A stretch of DNA of 64,000 nucleotides from Candidatus Eisenbergiella stercoravium (lineage in GTDB: Bacteria; Bacillota; Clostridia; Lachnospirales; Lachnospiraceae): NCBI GenBank assembly GCA_019113175.1, contig DXHY01000044.1, positions 1 through 64,000 on the forward strand, written 5' to 3'. The notes under the pieces are model-generated. The model made no database searches. It was not told the DNA's origin and was given only the letters and a program-made list of their open reading frames with translations. Below, one piece after another: positions 24,607 to 32,186 of the stretch. Made by a program: the position numbers and the translations under genes. How positions within the stretch are numbered: position 1 is the stretch's first letter; each line of letters starts with the position of its first letter.

Positions 24607-25962
24607 GTGAATCACAATTTTAAAAAATATATTCTTTTCTGGCTGAGCGGATCCGTCTCTCAGCTTGGAAGCGCCATGACGAGCTATGCGCTGATTTTGT
24701 GGTCCTATACGCGGACCGGTTCCGCCATGTCGGTATCGCTGATGTCCTTTTTTAATTATCTGCCCTATATTGTGGTGAGCGTTTTCGCCGGAAGCTTTGT
24801 GGACAGAAGATCGAAGAAGAAAATCATGCTGACGTCCGATTCCCTGGCGGCGGTCTGTTCTCTGGCGGTGCTGCTTTTGTGCCTGAAGGGGTCACTTCAG
24901 ATGTATCACATCTATCTGATAAACGCAGTGATCGGGCTGATGAACGCCTTTCAGTCCCCGGCGCAGTCCATTGCGGTCGGAATGCTGGTGCCGAAGGAAA
25001 AACTGGGGCAGGCCAGCGGAATGGATTCCTTTTCCGCGAATCTGGTGACGGTGGCCGCTCCGGTCCTTGCTTCTTCTCTTTTCGCCTTTGGCGGGCTGGA
25101 AAGTGTGATCGTGCTGGATCTGATTTCGTTTCTGGTGAATTTCAGCGTCCTGCTTCTGTTCATCCGTCTGCCGGAAGCGCCGACAGGTGTAAATGCGGCA
25201 GGTACAAAAGCGGGAGACGCGGCGAAAGAGAATGGGGCGGCGGAAGAAAAAAGACTCCGCGGGACCTTTGCGGGTATGCAGGAGGGCTTTCGCTTCCTGC
25301 ATGGAAGAAAGGGGCTTCTTTATATCATGCTCACCATGGCCCTGCTGAATTTTTTCTCCCGGCTGACCTATGAAAACATTCTCTCTCCGATGATCCTGGC
25401 GAGGAGCGGTGGGAATGAGAGAACGCTTGGACTGGTCAATGCGGTTCTGGGGGCCGGAGGAATTCTGGGCGGCATTCTGGTATCCTGCCGCAGATGGCGG
25501 ATCAGTCCCCGGATGGAAATCTACGGGGCCGCGGCTCTTTCCTTCCTATTCGGAGATCTTCTGATGGGGCTGGGAAGAAACGGTTTCTGGTGGAGCGTGG
25601 CAGCCGTGGCTGCCAGCCTTCCCATTCCTTTCATCACGGCGGGACAGAGGGTGCTTCTGTATGAAACTGTGCCTGTCCGTCTGCAGGGCAGCGTGTTTGG
25701 CGTAAGGAACGCGCTGCAGTTCGGAACCATCCCTGTGGGAATCCTGCTGGGCGGTTTTCTGGCTGATTATGTATTCGAGCCGTTTATGCGGTCGGGAATG
25801 CCGGCCGCAGGATGGCTGGAAGAACTGGTGGGAAGCGGGGCCGGAAGCGGCATGGCCGTGATGTTCCTGTGTACCGGCACCCTGGGTTTTCTCGCCAGCC
25901 TGATCACCGGGAGAAGCAGGTGGATCAAGGAGCTGGAAGAGCCGGATGGCCGGGCGGAGTGA
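24607..25962 (+). CDS. MFS exporter (MFS_3/enterobactin-macrolide type)
   Basis: A 451-residue major facilitator with 12 predicted membrane helices. The N-terminal FWLSGSVSQLGSAMTSYALI and the loop DRRSKKKIML match the drug/siderophore-exporter branch (MefA, EntS-like). A cytosolic loop rich in Ala/Glu lies near residues 195-220. GTG 24607 is preceded by AAAGGAGG with seven-base spacing. Substrate unknown; the structured leader hints at induced expression. Confidence 0.85.
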   Translation: MNHNFKKYILFWLSGSVSQLGSAMTSYALILWSYTRTGSAMSVSLMSFFNYLPYIVVSVFAGSFVDRRSKKKIMLTSDSLAAVCSLAVLLLCLKGSLQMYHIYLINAVIGLMNAFQSPAQSIAVGMLVPKEKLGQASGMDSFSANLVTVAAPVLASSLFAFGGLESVIVLDLISFLVNFSVLLLFIRLPEAPTGVNAAGTKAGDAAKENGAAEEKRLRGTFAGMQEGFRFLHGRKGLLYIMLTMALLNFFSRLTYENILSPMILARSGGNERTLGLVNAVLGAGGILGGILVSCRRWRISPRMEIYGAAALSFLFGDLLMGLGRNGFWWSVAAVAASLPIPFITAGQRVLLYETVPVRLQGSVFGVRNALQFGTIPVGILLGGFLADYVFEPFMRSGMPAAGWLEELVGSGAGSGMAVMFLCTGTLGFLASLITGRSRWIKELEEPDGRAE

Positions 25963-26031
25963 AAGGGCCGGATTTGATACCTGATATTTAATGGCTGCTG
26001 CATTTTACAATAAAAGGAGCAGATATGACCT

Positions 26032-26076
26032 GTGCCGCACGTTTGAGCTTCGGGCTCTGTGCGGCACAATCTTTTC
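26032..26076 (+). terminator. Terminator between convergent MFS and hemolysin III genes
   Basis: GTGCCGCAC (26032-26040) pairs with GTGCGGCAC (26059-26067), with an inner GAGC/GCTC pair closing TTCG-like loop, then CTTTTCC. Confidence 0.55.
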
Positions 26077-26172
26077 CAGACCTTTTTCGGTTTTTACGTT
26101 TACTGTTTTTCGCTGCCCGGTTTGTCAGTACGGGAGATTCCGCGTGAGGCACTCCGGAAAGCGCACAGGACA

Positions 26173-26823
26173 TCAGGCCACATAACAGAACATGAAGATG
26201 AAATGGCAGATGCTTCCGCCCATGACGAACAGATGGAAAATCTCATGGGAGCCGAAATATTTATGCCTCGCGTTGAAAAGAGGCAGCTTCAGCGCATAGA
26301 TGATGCCGCCCGCCGTATAGATCAGCCCTCCGGCAAGCAGCCACAGGAAGGCTGCGCGGGGAAGAGTATTCCACAACTGGCCGAAAACCGCCAGACAGAT
26401 CCAGCCCATGGCGATGTAGATTACGGAGGAGAACCATTTCGGGCAGGTGATCCAGAATGCCTTTACCGCCATGCCGAGGATGGCAACGCCCCACACCACC
26501 GCAAGCAGCGTGTAGCCCAGCCTTCCGCCCAGGATGACCAGACAGACGGGCGTGTAGGAGCCGGCGATCAGTACGAAGATCATCATGTGATCCAGCTTGC
26601 GGAAAACGCGCAGGATGCGCCCGCCCACATTGATGGAATGGTAGGTGGCACTCGCCCCGTACAGCAGAATCATGCTGGCAATGAATATAACCATTGCGAA
26701 AAAGATCACGGGCTGCCCGGACAGCACCGCCTTGATCAGAAGCGGCGTAGAGGCCAGAATGGCCATCATCATGCCGATGAAATGAGTGATCGCACTTCCG
26801 GGTTCTCTTATTGTAACGCTCAT
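26173..26823 (-). CDS. Hemolysin III / PAQR family membrane protein
   Basis: A 216-residue seven-TM protein of the hemolysin III (PAQR, YqfA/TrhA) family. The putative metal or catalytic set is visible: GASATYHS near the first motif, KLDHMMIFVLIAGSYTPV, and SHEIFHLFVMGGSICHF near the C-terminus (His-x3-His). Members affect membrane lipid homeostasis. AGGAGG lies 4-5 bases before the start at 26823. Confidence 0.9.
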   Translation of the reverse strand: MSVTIREPGSAITHFIGMMMAILASTPLLIKAVLSGQPVIFFAMVIFIASMILLYGASATYHSINVGGRILRVFRKLDHMMIFVLIAGSYTPVCLVILGGRLGYTLLAVVWGVAILGMAVKAFWITCPKWFSSVIYIAMGWICLAVFGQLWNTLPRAAFLWLLAGGLIYTAGGIIYALKLPLFNARHKYFGSHEIFHLFVMGGSICHFIFMFCYVA

Positions 26824-26888
26824 ATTTACCTCCTGACTTTTTTAAAAACACAACACATAGTATTGAAAACTACTTCTTATATGTTATG

Positions 26889-26917
26889 ATACTACACCTT
26901 ATTATTTTCTGTGTCAA
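26889..26917 (-). promoter_or_regulatory. Promoter of the hemolysin III gene
   Basis: On the minus strand TTGACA (26917-26912), 17 bp, TAGTAT (26894-26889). The leader is about 60 nt, with an ACATA/TATGT symmetry. Confidence 0.65.
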
Positions 26918-26956
26918 CAAATAATATTCGTAAAAATTTCTTAAGTATGGAAAAGC

Positions 26957-27045
26957 AGTCACCCCATCCCCATGAGCAGCCTTAGCACCGCAAGGCGCGG
27001 GACCGGGGCCTCGAAGAGACGGCGGGTGCGGATGAGGGGGGCTGT
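26957..27045. ncRNA. Candidate structured RNA: GC-rich island in an AT-rich spacer
   Basis: About 90 nt of high GC lies between the terminator at 27053-27084 and the promoter at 26889-26917. It folds as nested stems: CAG/CTG outer, CCCC-ATCC with GGAT-GA-GGGG, GCACC (26985-26989) with GGTGC (27026-27030), and CTC-GAA-GAG in the apex. No coding frame, known riboswitch core or promoter was recognised, and the strand is undecided. Confidence 0.4.
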
Positions 27046-27052
27046 GAATAGT

Positions 27053-27084
27053 TTCAAAAGAAAAAGAGGGCCGCAGCCCTCTTT
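27053..27084 (-). terminator. Terminator of the 27100 gene
   Basis: On the minus strand AAAGAGGGC-TGCG-GCCCTCTTT is followed by TTCTTTT. Located 16 bp past the stop codon. Confidence 0.8.
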
Positions 27085-27099
27085 CAATGTCGGATAAAA

Positions 27100-27366
27100 T
27101 CACTCCTCCTCAATAATCTGAATCTCAAGATAATCAAAATCCACCTGTTCCACAAAACTGTCCTGCAGAAAGCGTGTTTTCCGGTGGCGCTTGAAATCGC
27201 CGATATTCGCATCCAGCCAGATCGGCTTTCCCAGATCAAACTGACTGCACACCTCGTCGAGCGCATGGAAGACTTTATGCGTTCTGGTATCCTCTGACGG
27301 ATCGCATATGACGGTATCCTGAAGCATTCGGTTGTCTTTGAAAATTTTGGCCCATAAACGAAACAT
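27100..27366 (-). CDS. Conserved clostridial small protein of unknown function
   Basis: An 88-residue acidic protein (WAKIFKDNRMLQD at the start, FKRHRKTRFLQDSF in the middle, EIQIIEEE end). I recall near-identical short proteins in many Lachnospiraceae genomes but no assigned function. No membrane segment or cysteine motif. AAGGAGG lies 5 bases before the ATG at 27366, and a clear terminator follows, so it is a monocistronic real gene. Confidence 0.75.
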   Translation of the reverse strand: MFRLWAKIFKDNRMLQDTVICDPSEDTRTHKVFHALDEVCSQFDLGKPIWLDANIGDFKRHRKTRFLQDSFVEQVDFDYLEIQIIEEE

Positions 27367-27616
27367 GGTTTCCTCCTTATATTATATTCCGGCACGATCC
27401 GGGGATGAACTGACCTGTCCTGTTTTTCTGCAATTATATCAGAAGGAAGGAACAGAAACAAGAATCTCAATAGTAACCAAAAAAAGGAGAAAAAATATTA
27501 ACTTTTTGTAAAAGATATCCATTGTATGGAAGAGTATGATATAATGAGCGCAGGAAAGCCTGCGGGAGCCTGCTCACGTATGGCGAACGGCGAATGACGA
27601 TCACAGGCTGTGACTG

Positions 27617-27625
27617 TGATATAAT
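27617..27625 (+). promoter_or_regulatory. Putative relQ promoter -10
   Basis: TGATATAAT with TATAAT at 27620-27625 lies 40 bp before relQ; another TATAAT is at 27540-27545. The 298-bp spacer 27367-27664 also has a CGCAGG/CCTGCG hairpin (27550-27565) and TCACAG/CTGTGA (27601-27618). No -35 is convincing for either. Confidence 0.35.
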
Positions 27626-27664
27626 ACTTACGAAAACAGATGACTGGATGAGGACGAGGTGGCC

Positions 27665-28324
27665 ATGGAATTTGCAGTGGACAGAGAAGATCAGGTGGAC
27701 AGCTGGCAGGAAGCCATGCTGGTATATCACGCAGCGCTGAAGCAGATCAATACCAAGCTTGAGATACTAAACGATGAGTTTCAGCATGTGCACCGTTATA
27801 ATCCGATCGAGCATATCAAGTCAAGGATCAAGACGTCTGAGAGCATCGTGAAGAAGCTGAAGCGGTACGGATATGAATCCACCATTGAGAATATGGTAAA
27901 GTATATTAATGATATCGCGGGAATCCGCGTGATCTGCTCCTTTACTTCCGATATTTACCGTATTGCGGACATGCTCCGCAGTCAGAATGACATCCGGGTC
28001 ATATCGGTGAAGGATTATATCCGGCATCCCAAGGAAAGCGGCTATAAGAGCTATCACATGCTGGTGACGGTTCCGGTATTTTTGTCCGACCGCATTGTGG
28101 ATGTAAAGGTAGAGATCCAGATCCGGACGGTAGCAATGGATTTCTGGGCGAGCCTGGAGCATAAGATCAATTACAAATTTGAAGGAAGGGCTCCGGAGCA
28201 TATCCGGAGAGAGTTGGTGGAATGCGCGAAGATGGTTTCCCGGCTGGATGACAGAATGCTTGCTCTGAATGAAGAGGTGCTCAGCCTGAGCGAGGAGAAG
28301 AAGGAGGAAACTGCCGGAGGATGA
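27665..28324 (+). CDS. relQ: Small alarmone synthetase, RelQ/YjbM type
   Basis: A 219-residue single-domain (p)ppGpp synthetase. It transfers pyrophosphate from ATP to GDP/GTP. HIKSRIKTSESIVKKL and DIAGIRVICSFTSDIYRIAD are the RelA/SpoT synthetase motifs; HPKESGYKSYHMLV is the G-loop with its Tyr, and VEIQIRTVAMDFWASLEHKI is the EXQXR plus ExxLEHK-like end. No hydrolase or TGS domain, so it is a SAS. Start ATG 27665 or GTG 27659; both share AGGACGAGG. Confidence 0.9.
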   Translation: MEFAVDREDQVDSWQEAMLVYHAALKQINTKLEILNDEFQHVHRYNPIEHIKSRIKTSESIVKKLKRYGYESTIENMVKYINDIAGIRVICSFTSDIYRIADMLRSQNDIRVISVKDYIRHPKESGYKSYHMLVTVPVFLSDRIVDVKVEIQIRTVAMDFWASLEHKINYKFEGRAPEHIRRELVECAKMVSRLDDRMLALNEEVLSLSEEKKEETAGG

Positions 28325-28385
28325 TGGGGGCAGCTTACGGGCCCTGCCGGTGGAGAGAAAGACGGGAAAACGGATATGTGAGATG

Positions 28386-28425
28386 GATGCCCGGCCGGGA
28401 GAAAAGAACCTGGCCGGGCATCTTT
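28386..28425 (+). terminator. relQ terminator
   Basis: GATGCCCGGCC (28386-28396) pairs with GGCCGGGCATC (28412-28422), an 11-bp perfect stem, then TTT. Confidence 0.7.
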
Positions 28426-28503
28426 GGCGTTATTAAAAAAGTTTACCAAAATACAAAGCTGAAATTTGTGCGGAAAACTTTCAGATTCTCCGCAAAATGA
28501 GGA

Positions 28504-28531
28504 GTGCCCCGATACCTTGCGGCACCGGGGC
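28504..28531 (+). other. Mutually exclusive hairpins in the 28.4-28.8 kb spacer
   Basis: GTGCC (28504-28508) can pair with GGCAC (28521-28525), or GCCCCG (28506-28511) with CGGGGC (28526-28531); the two share bases. The rest of the 530-bp spacer (28325-28853) is AT-rich and holds the terminator above, the promoter at 28722 and nothing else I can name. Confidence 0.3.
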
Positions 28532-28721
28532 TATTATGAAAAAATTTATCTTTATCTGCAATTGAAAGAACCAGCTTTCCTTCAGCTGATAAAAAGAGTA
28601 TAACAGCGAAATATGAACAAAGTGTGAACTCAATGTGAATACGTAGTTAATATTTATAAAAAAATAAAATGCAGAAACTGAAAATAGTGCAAAATACACA
28701 AATCCAAAAAAGAAACGGCGG

Positions 28722-28750
28722 TTGTAAAATAGCCGGAATAATGCTAGAAT
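28722..28750 (+). promoter_or_regulatory. Promoter of the coiled-coil gene
   Basis: TTGTAA (28722-28727), 17 bp, TAGAAT (28745-28750). It overlaps the in-frame ATG at 28749, which therefore cannot be the start. Confidence 0.6.
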
Positions 28751-28853
28751 GAAAAAAGTCGAAAGAATGGCTTTTTTGCTGCTGTCTGCAGACGGACAGC
28801 GGCATTTTCAGGACCGCTTATGGAGCCTGCAAACTACGCGGGAGGATTGTCAG

Positions 28854-29609
28854 ATGGAAAATTACAGGGATCAGGGAGCAGGGGGGCCGCATGGCTCTTG
28901 GGATGCGCAGGAGGCGAAGCGCCTGCGGAATCAGCTCGTGGAATACGACGGCTATCTGCAGGAAATGCGCAAGGCCAACATGAAAAACGTGGAGACGCTG
29001 GATGTGATACAGCGCTATACGGATAAAAGCGCCGCCGGAATTCAGGCCCTGACGGAGGAGAGCGCCGCCGGAATGCAGAAGCTGGCGGAGGAAAGCCTGC
29101 AGGGAATCCAGCAGCTGGGAAAGGAATGCTCGTCCGGACTGCGTAAATTTTCTGCGGCCGGAGAAGCCGGGCTGAATCAGGTGTCACAGGATGCCCTGGA
29201 CAGGATTGCGCATCTTTCCGAGACTGCTCTGCAGCAGCTGAACGATACGACGGAAAAGAGCGGGATGATGATCCGCCGCCTTACCGAAGAGGGACTTGCC
29301 AAAATCCAGGAGGTCAACGACCGGAATCTGGAGGCCGCGAAGCGGGTGGACGAGATCGGACAGATGCTCGCCGCGCAGACGGAGAGCCTGCGGGAGATGC
29401 AGAAACAGGCGGATGACTTCAACCATAAGGAAAATGTGAAGGTGTACCGGAATGTACAGGCTGTTGTTGTGGAAGAGGTGAAGAATCAGACGCAGGAACT
29501 GAAGGCCGTGGAAAAGGGAACGAGAATTCTGCTCATTTTCACGCTGGCCGCTTCCCTTGCAAACGTGGCTCTGTTTATTCTGCAGATATTGGGAATACTT
29601 GGAATATGA
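28854..29609 (+). CDS. Hendecad-repeat coiled-coil protein with C-terminal membrane anchor
   Basis: A 251-residue protein. About residues 62-171 consist of ten 11-residue units in register: SAAGIQALTEE, SAAGMQKLAEE, SLQGIQQLGKE, CSSGLRKFSAA, GEAGLNQVSQD, ALDRIAHLSET, ALQQLNDTTEK, SGMMIRRLTEE, GLAKIQEVNDR, NLEAAKRVDEI. A period of 11 gives a straight or slightly right-handed coiled coil. A single hydrophobic helix (LLIFTLAASLANVALFILQILGILGI) ends the protein, so it is tail-anchored with the coil in the cytosol. GGGAGG selects ATG 28854. Its stop overlaps the next start (ATGA). Unknown family; a scaffold or receptor-like stalk is only a guess. Confidence 0.75.
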   Translation: MENYRDQGAGGPHGSWDAQEAKRLRNQLVEYDGYLQEMRKANMKNVETLDVIQRYTDKSAAGIQALTEESAAGMQKLAEESLQGIQQLGKECSSGLRKFSAAGEAGLNQVSQDALDRIAHLSETALQQLNDTTEKSGMMIRRLTEEGLAKIQEVNDRNLEAAKRVDEIGQMLAAQTESLREMQKQADDFNHKENVKVYRNVQAVVVEEVKNQTQELKAVEKGTRILLIFTLAASLANVALFILQILGILGI

Positions 29610-30244
29610 GAAAAGAAGAGAGAACGACGCCGCAGATGAAAGCGCAGGAGATGGGAAAGAAGCAGGAGTGGAAACCCGGCAACATGCTTTATCCGCTGCC
29701 TGCCGTCATGGTGAGCTGCGCGGACAAAAAGGGCAATACAAACATCCTTACGGTCGCATGGACGGGAACGGTCTGCACGAACCCGCCCATGCTTTCCATT
29801 TCCGTGCGGCCGGAGAGATATTCCTGCGGGATGATCCGGGAAACCGGAGAATTCGTGGTGAATCTGACGACGGAAAAGCTGGTCCGCGCTACGGATCTGT
29901 GCGGCGTAAAGAGCGGCAGAGATGTGAACAAGTGGGAGGCGGCGGGACTGACTCCCGTCCCCGCGAAGCAGGTGAAGGCGCCCCTGATCGGAGAATCTCC
30001 GGTGAATCTGGAATGCCGCGTGGAGCAGGAGATCGCGCTGGGAAGCCATATCCTGTTCCTTGCCAGAGTGGTTTCTGTGAGTGTGGACGAAGCCTGGCTG
30101 GATGAGAAGGGAAGCTTTCATCTGGATTGGGCGAAGCCGATCTGTTACTCCCACGGGAAATATTTTCAGCTGGGAAAGGAAATCGGAAAGTTCGGCTTCA
30201 GCGTGGCGAAAACGGCGAAGAAAAAAGCAGGGAAAAAGCGCTGA
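29606..30244 (+). CDS. Flavoredoxin / flavin reductase family protein
   Basis: A 212-residue FMN-binding split-barrel protein. NMLYPLPAVMVSCADKKGNTNILTVAW is cut here into NMLYPLPAVMVSC and NILTVAWTGTVC, the FMN-site blocks; ETGEFVVNL and DLCGVKSGRDVNKW follow as in flavoredoxins. It may carry electrons in the cytosol. A very basic C-terminus (AKKKAGKKR) is present. Start ATG 29606 overlaps the preceding TGA; ATG 29636 is an alternative that removes ten residues. Confidence 0.85.
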   Translation: MRKEERTTPQMKAQEMGKKQEWKPGNMLYPLPAVMVSCADKKGNTNILTVAWTGTVCTNPPMLSISVRPERYSCGMIRETGEFVVNLTTEKLVRATDLCGVKSGRDVNKWEAAGLTPVPAKQVKAPLIGESPVNLECRVEQEIALGSHILFLARVVSVSVDEAWLDEKGSFHLDWAKPICYSHGKYFQLGKEIGKFGFSVAKTAKKKAGKKR

Positions 30245-30289
30245 TGAGAAGACAGGCCGGGGCGCATATTTTTTAGGAAAAGCGGGTTC

Positions 30290-31858
30290 ATGGAAGGTAA
30301 AAGTAAGTATTACATGAGAATGAGGGCACAGTTTCTGATGACGGCGTTCTGCATCATTGCAGCCGCTGTCCTTTTTGTACCCTCTTTTCCGGCGTTTGAG
30401 CCGGAGGAAAACAATGTATATGAGGTCAGACTGAACGGAGAATATGCGGGTCTGATGGAAAATCCGGAGGAGGCGGAGACACTGCTTGCCCAGGCGAGGG
30501 CGGAGGCCGTTTCTGACAGTGAGGAAATGGTTTTCATGGAGGCGGATCTGGAGCTGGAAGGCCGCAGCATGCTGTTTGGCCGTCTGGATGGGCCGGACGA
30601 GGTACGGGAAGCCATGCAGAGCATTCTGGAGGGCAGCGTCCTTGATACCCTTCAGCGTGCCTATACGGTGAAAATCAATGAATATACCGTCAATCTCCGC
30701 TCCAGCAGTGAGGTGCTTTCTCTGTTAAACGCCTGTCTGGATAAATATGATACGGAGGACGAATACACGGCCTGTCTGACGGTGGATCCGGAAAGAGAGC
30801 TGAACGTGCTGACCGCGGTAATCCGCCGGACGGAGGAGCTTGAGACTGACGATGAAGCGGAGGGGGCCGGCCTTGGCGCCTTTTTCGAGGAAGTGTTCGC
30901 CCAGGCAGAGCCTGCGGCCGCGCAGAGCTTTGAAGATCTGGATTACGGCCTGGTGGAACTGGAATTTGCGGATACCGTAGAAGTGGCAGAGGCCTATCTG
31001 ATGGAGGAGGAGCTGACGCCCCTGGAGGAAGCGGTGGAGCAGGTGATGAACGAACAGGCGAAGGAGGAAATCTACGAGGTTCAGCCCGGAGATACACTTT
31101 CCGAGATCGCGCTGGAGCATTCCCTGCCCATGGAGGACCTGATCGCCATCAATCCCTCTCTGGAGGATGAGAATTCCACCATCCGGGCAGGCGAGGATCT
31201 GATCATCACGGTTCCGGAGCCGGAGCTTTCCATCATTCACAGAGAGCTCGTCTATGAGGAGGAAAATTATAACGCGCCAGTGGAATACGTGGATGTGGAC
31301 GAATGGTATACCAACCAGCAGGAGACGGTGCAGGAACCCTCTGAGGGCCACAGGAAGGTGGCAGCAGTCAAAACCTACCGGAACGATCAGGAGGTTTCCG
31401 AGGAAATCGTTCTGGAAGAGGTGGATTTCGAGGCAGTACCACGGATTGTCCGCCGGGGAACCAGGATTCCGCCCACATTCATCAAGCCGATTTCCGGAGG
31501 AGTTCTCACATCCAGTTATGGAAGACGGAACGCACCCACGGCAGGGGCCTCCACCAATCACCAGGGAACGGACTGGGCGACGCCGGTGGGAACGGCGGTC
31601 GTGGCGTCCTGCGGCGGTACGGTCACCAGAGCGGGCTGGGCCAGCGGCTACGGCTACGTGGTATACATTCAGCATGAAGGAGGACGAGAGACCCGCTATG
31701 CCCATCTGAGCAGGGTTCTGGTGAGCGTGGGTCAGCAGGTGGAACAGGGTGAGCGGATCGCCCTCAGCGGAAATACGGGCAGAAGCACCGGGCCGCATCT
31801 GCATTTTGAGATCCGGATCAACGGTGTGGCCGTCAACGCGGTGGATTATCTGGAGTGA
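30290..31858 (+). CDS. Secreted cell-wall peptidase: LysM, G5 and M23 domains
   Basis: A 522-residue exported or membrane-anchored murein endopeptidase. An N-terminal hydrophobic helix (about 15-36) precedes an acidic region of about 200 residues. A LysM domain follows (YEVQPGDTLSEIALEHSLP, about 263-309), a G5-like domain (about 312-395) and a C-terminal M23 domain (about 400-522). Zinc ligands are His and Asp in NHQGTDW and His in HLHFEI, with RYAHLS between, so the LytM-type active site is intact. It would cleave peptide cross-bridges during growth or sporulation. AGGAAAAG precedes ATG 30290. Confidence 0.88.
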   Translation: MEGKSKYYMRMRAQFLMTAFCIIAAAVLFVPSFPAFEPEENNVYEVRLNGEYAGLMENPEEAETLLAQARAEAVSDSEEMVFMEADLELEGRSMLFGRLDGPDEVREAMQSILEGSVLDTLQRAYTVKINEYTVNLRSSSEVLSLLNACLDKYDTEDEYTACLTVDPERELNVLTAVIRRTEELETDDEAEGAGLGAFFEEVFAQAEPAAAQSFEDLDYGLVELEFADTVEVAEAYLMEEELTPLEEAVEQVMNEQAKEEIYEVQPGDTLSEIALEHSLPMEDLIAINPSLEDENSTIRAGEDLIITVPEPELSIIHRELVYEEENYNAPVEYVDVDEWYTNQQETVQEPSEGHRKVAAVKTYRNDQEVSEEIVLEEVDFEAVPRIVRRGTRIPPTFIKPISGGVLTSSYGRRNAPTAGASTNHQGTDWATPVGTAVVASCGGTVTRAGWASGYGYVVYIQHEGGRETRYAHLSRVLVSVGQQVEQGERIALSGNTGRSTGPHLHFEIRINGVAVNAVDYLE

Positions 31859-31862
31859 GCAG

Positions 31863-31906
31863 TTTCTGAGTGCAGGTTTCTGAGTTTCTGAGTGCAGGTT
31901 TCTGAG
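31863..31906 (+). repeat. Two 22-bp direct repeats
   Basis: TTTCTGAGTGCAGGTTTCTG-type unit (TTTCTGAGTGCAGG plus TTTCTGAG) occurs twice in exact tandem just after the M23 gene. It looks like simple slippage. Confidence 0.7.
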
Positions 31907-31932
31907 CCTATTTACAAATGGGAAAAATGTGC

Positions 31933-31985
31933 TATAATGCCTTTTGGATTTATAGCTGGCATTCATTTTGTATATATGGTATAAT
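31933..31985 (+). promoter_or_regulatory. Two -10 boxes upstream of murA
   Basis: TATAAT at 31933-31938 (preceded by TGC) and TATAAT at 31980-31985 (preceded by TGG, extended -10). The murA leader is then 200-250 nt. No structured element was recognised in 31986-32186. Confidence 0.45.
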
Positions 31986-32186
31986 ATTTCAGAATTTCTA
32001 TGTCAGAATTTACTAAAACTGAATTTGCATAAAGAATAATCTGCGGTTTATAATAGTTTTTAAGGAAAACGTCCGATAGAAAAGGACGACGGGAGAGCGT
32101 TTTGCGGCGGCATCTGTGTCTGGTTTAAAAGCGCGGAATGCCTGTGTTTGATAGAGGATGTTTACCACATCCCTGAGAGGTCGAAG

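Noticed and set aside
26032-26067. Insertion-sequence inverted repeat
   Set aside because: The GTGCCGCAC dyad is short, lies between convergent genes and works as a terminator; no transposase or target duplication is present.
28749-28853. Upstream ATG extending the coiled-coil protein by 35 codons
   Set aside because: The ATG overlaps the -10 box TAGAAT and has no ribosome-binding site, while ATG 28854 has GGGAGG.
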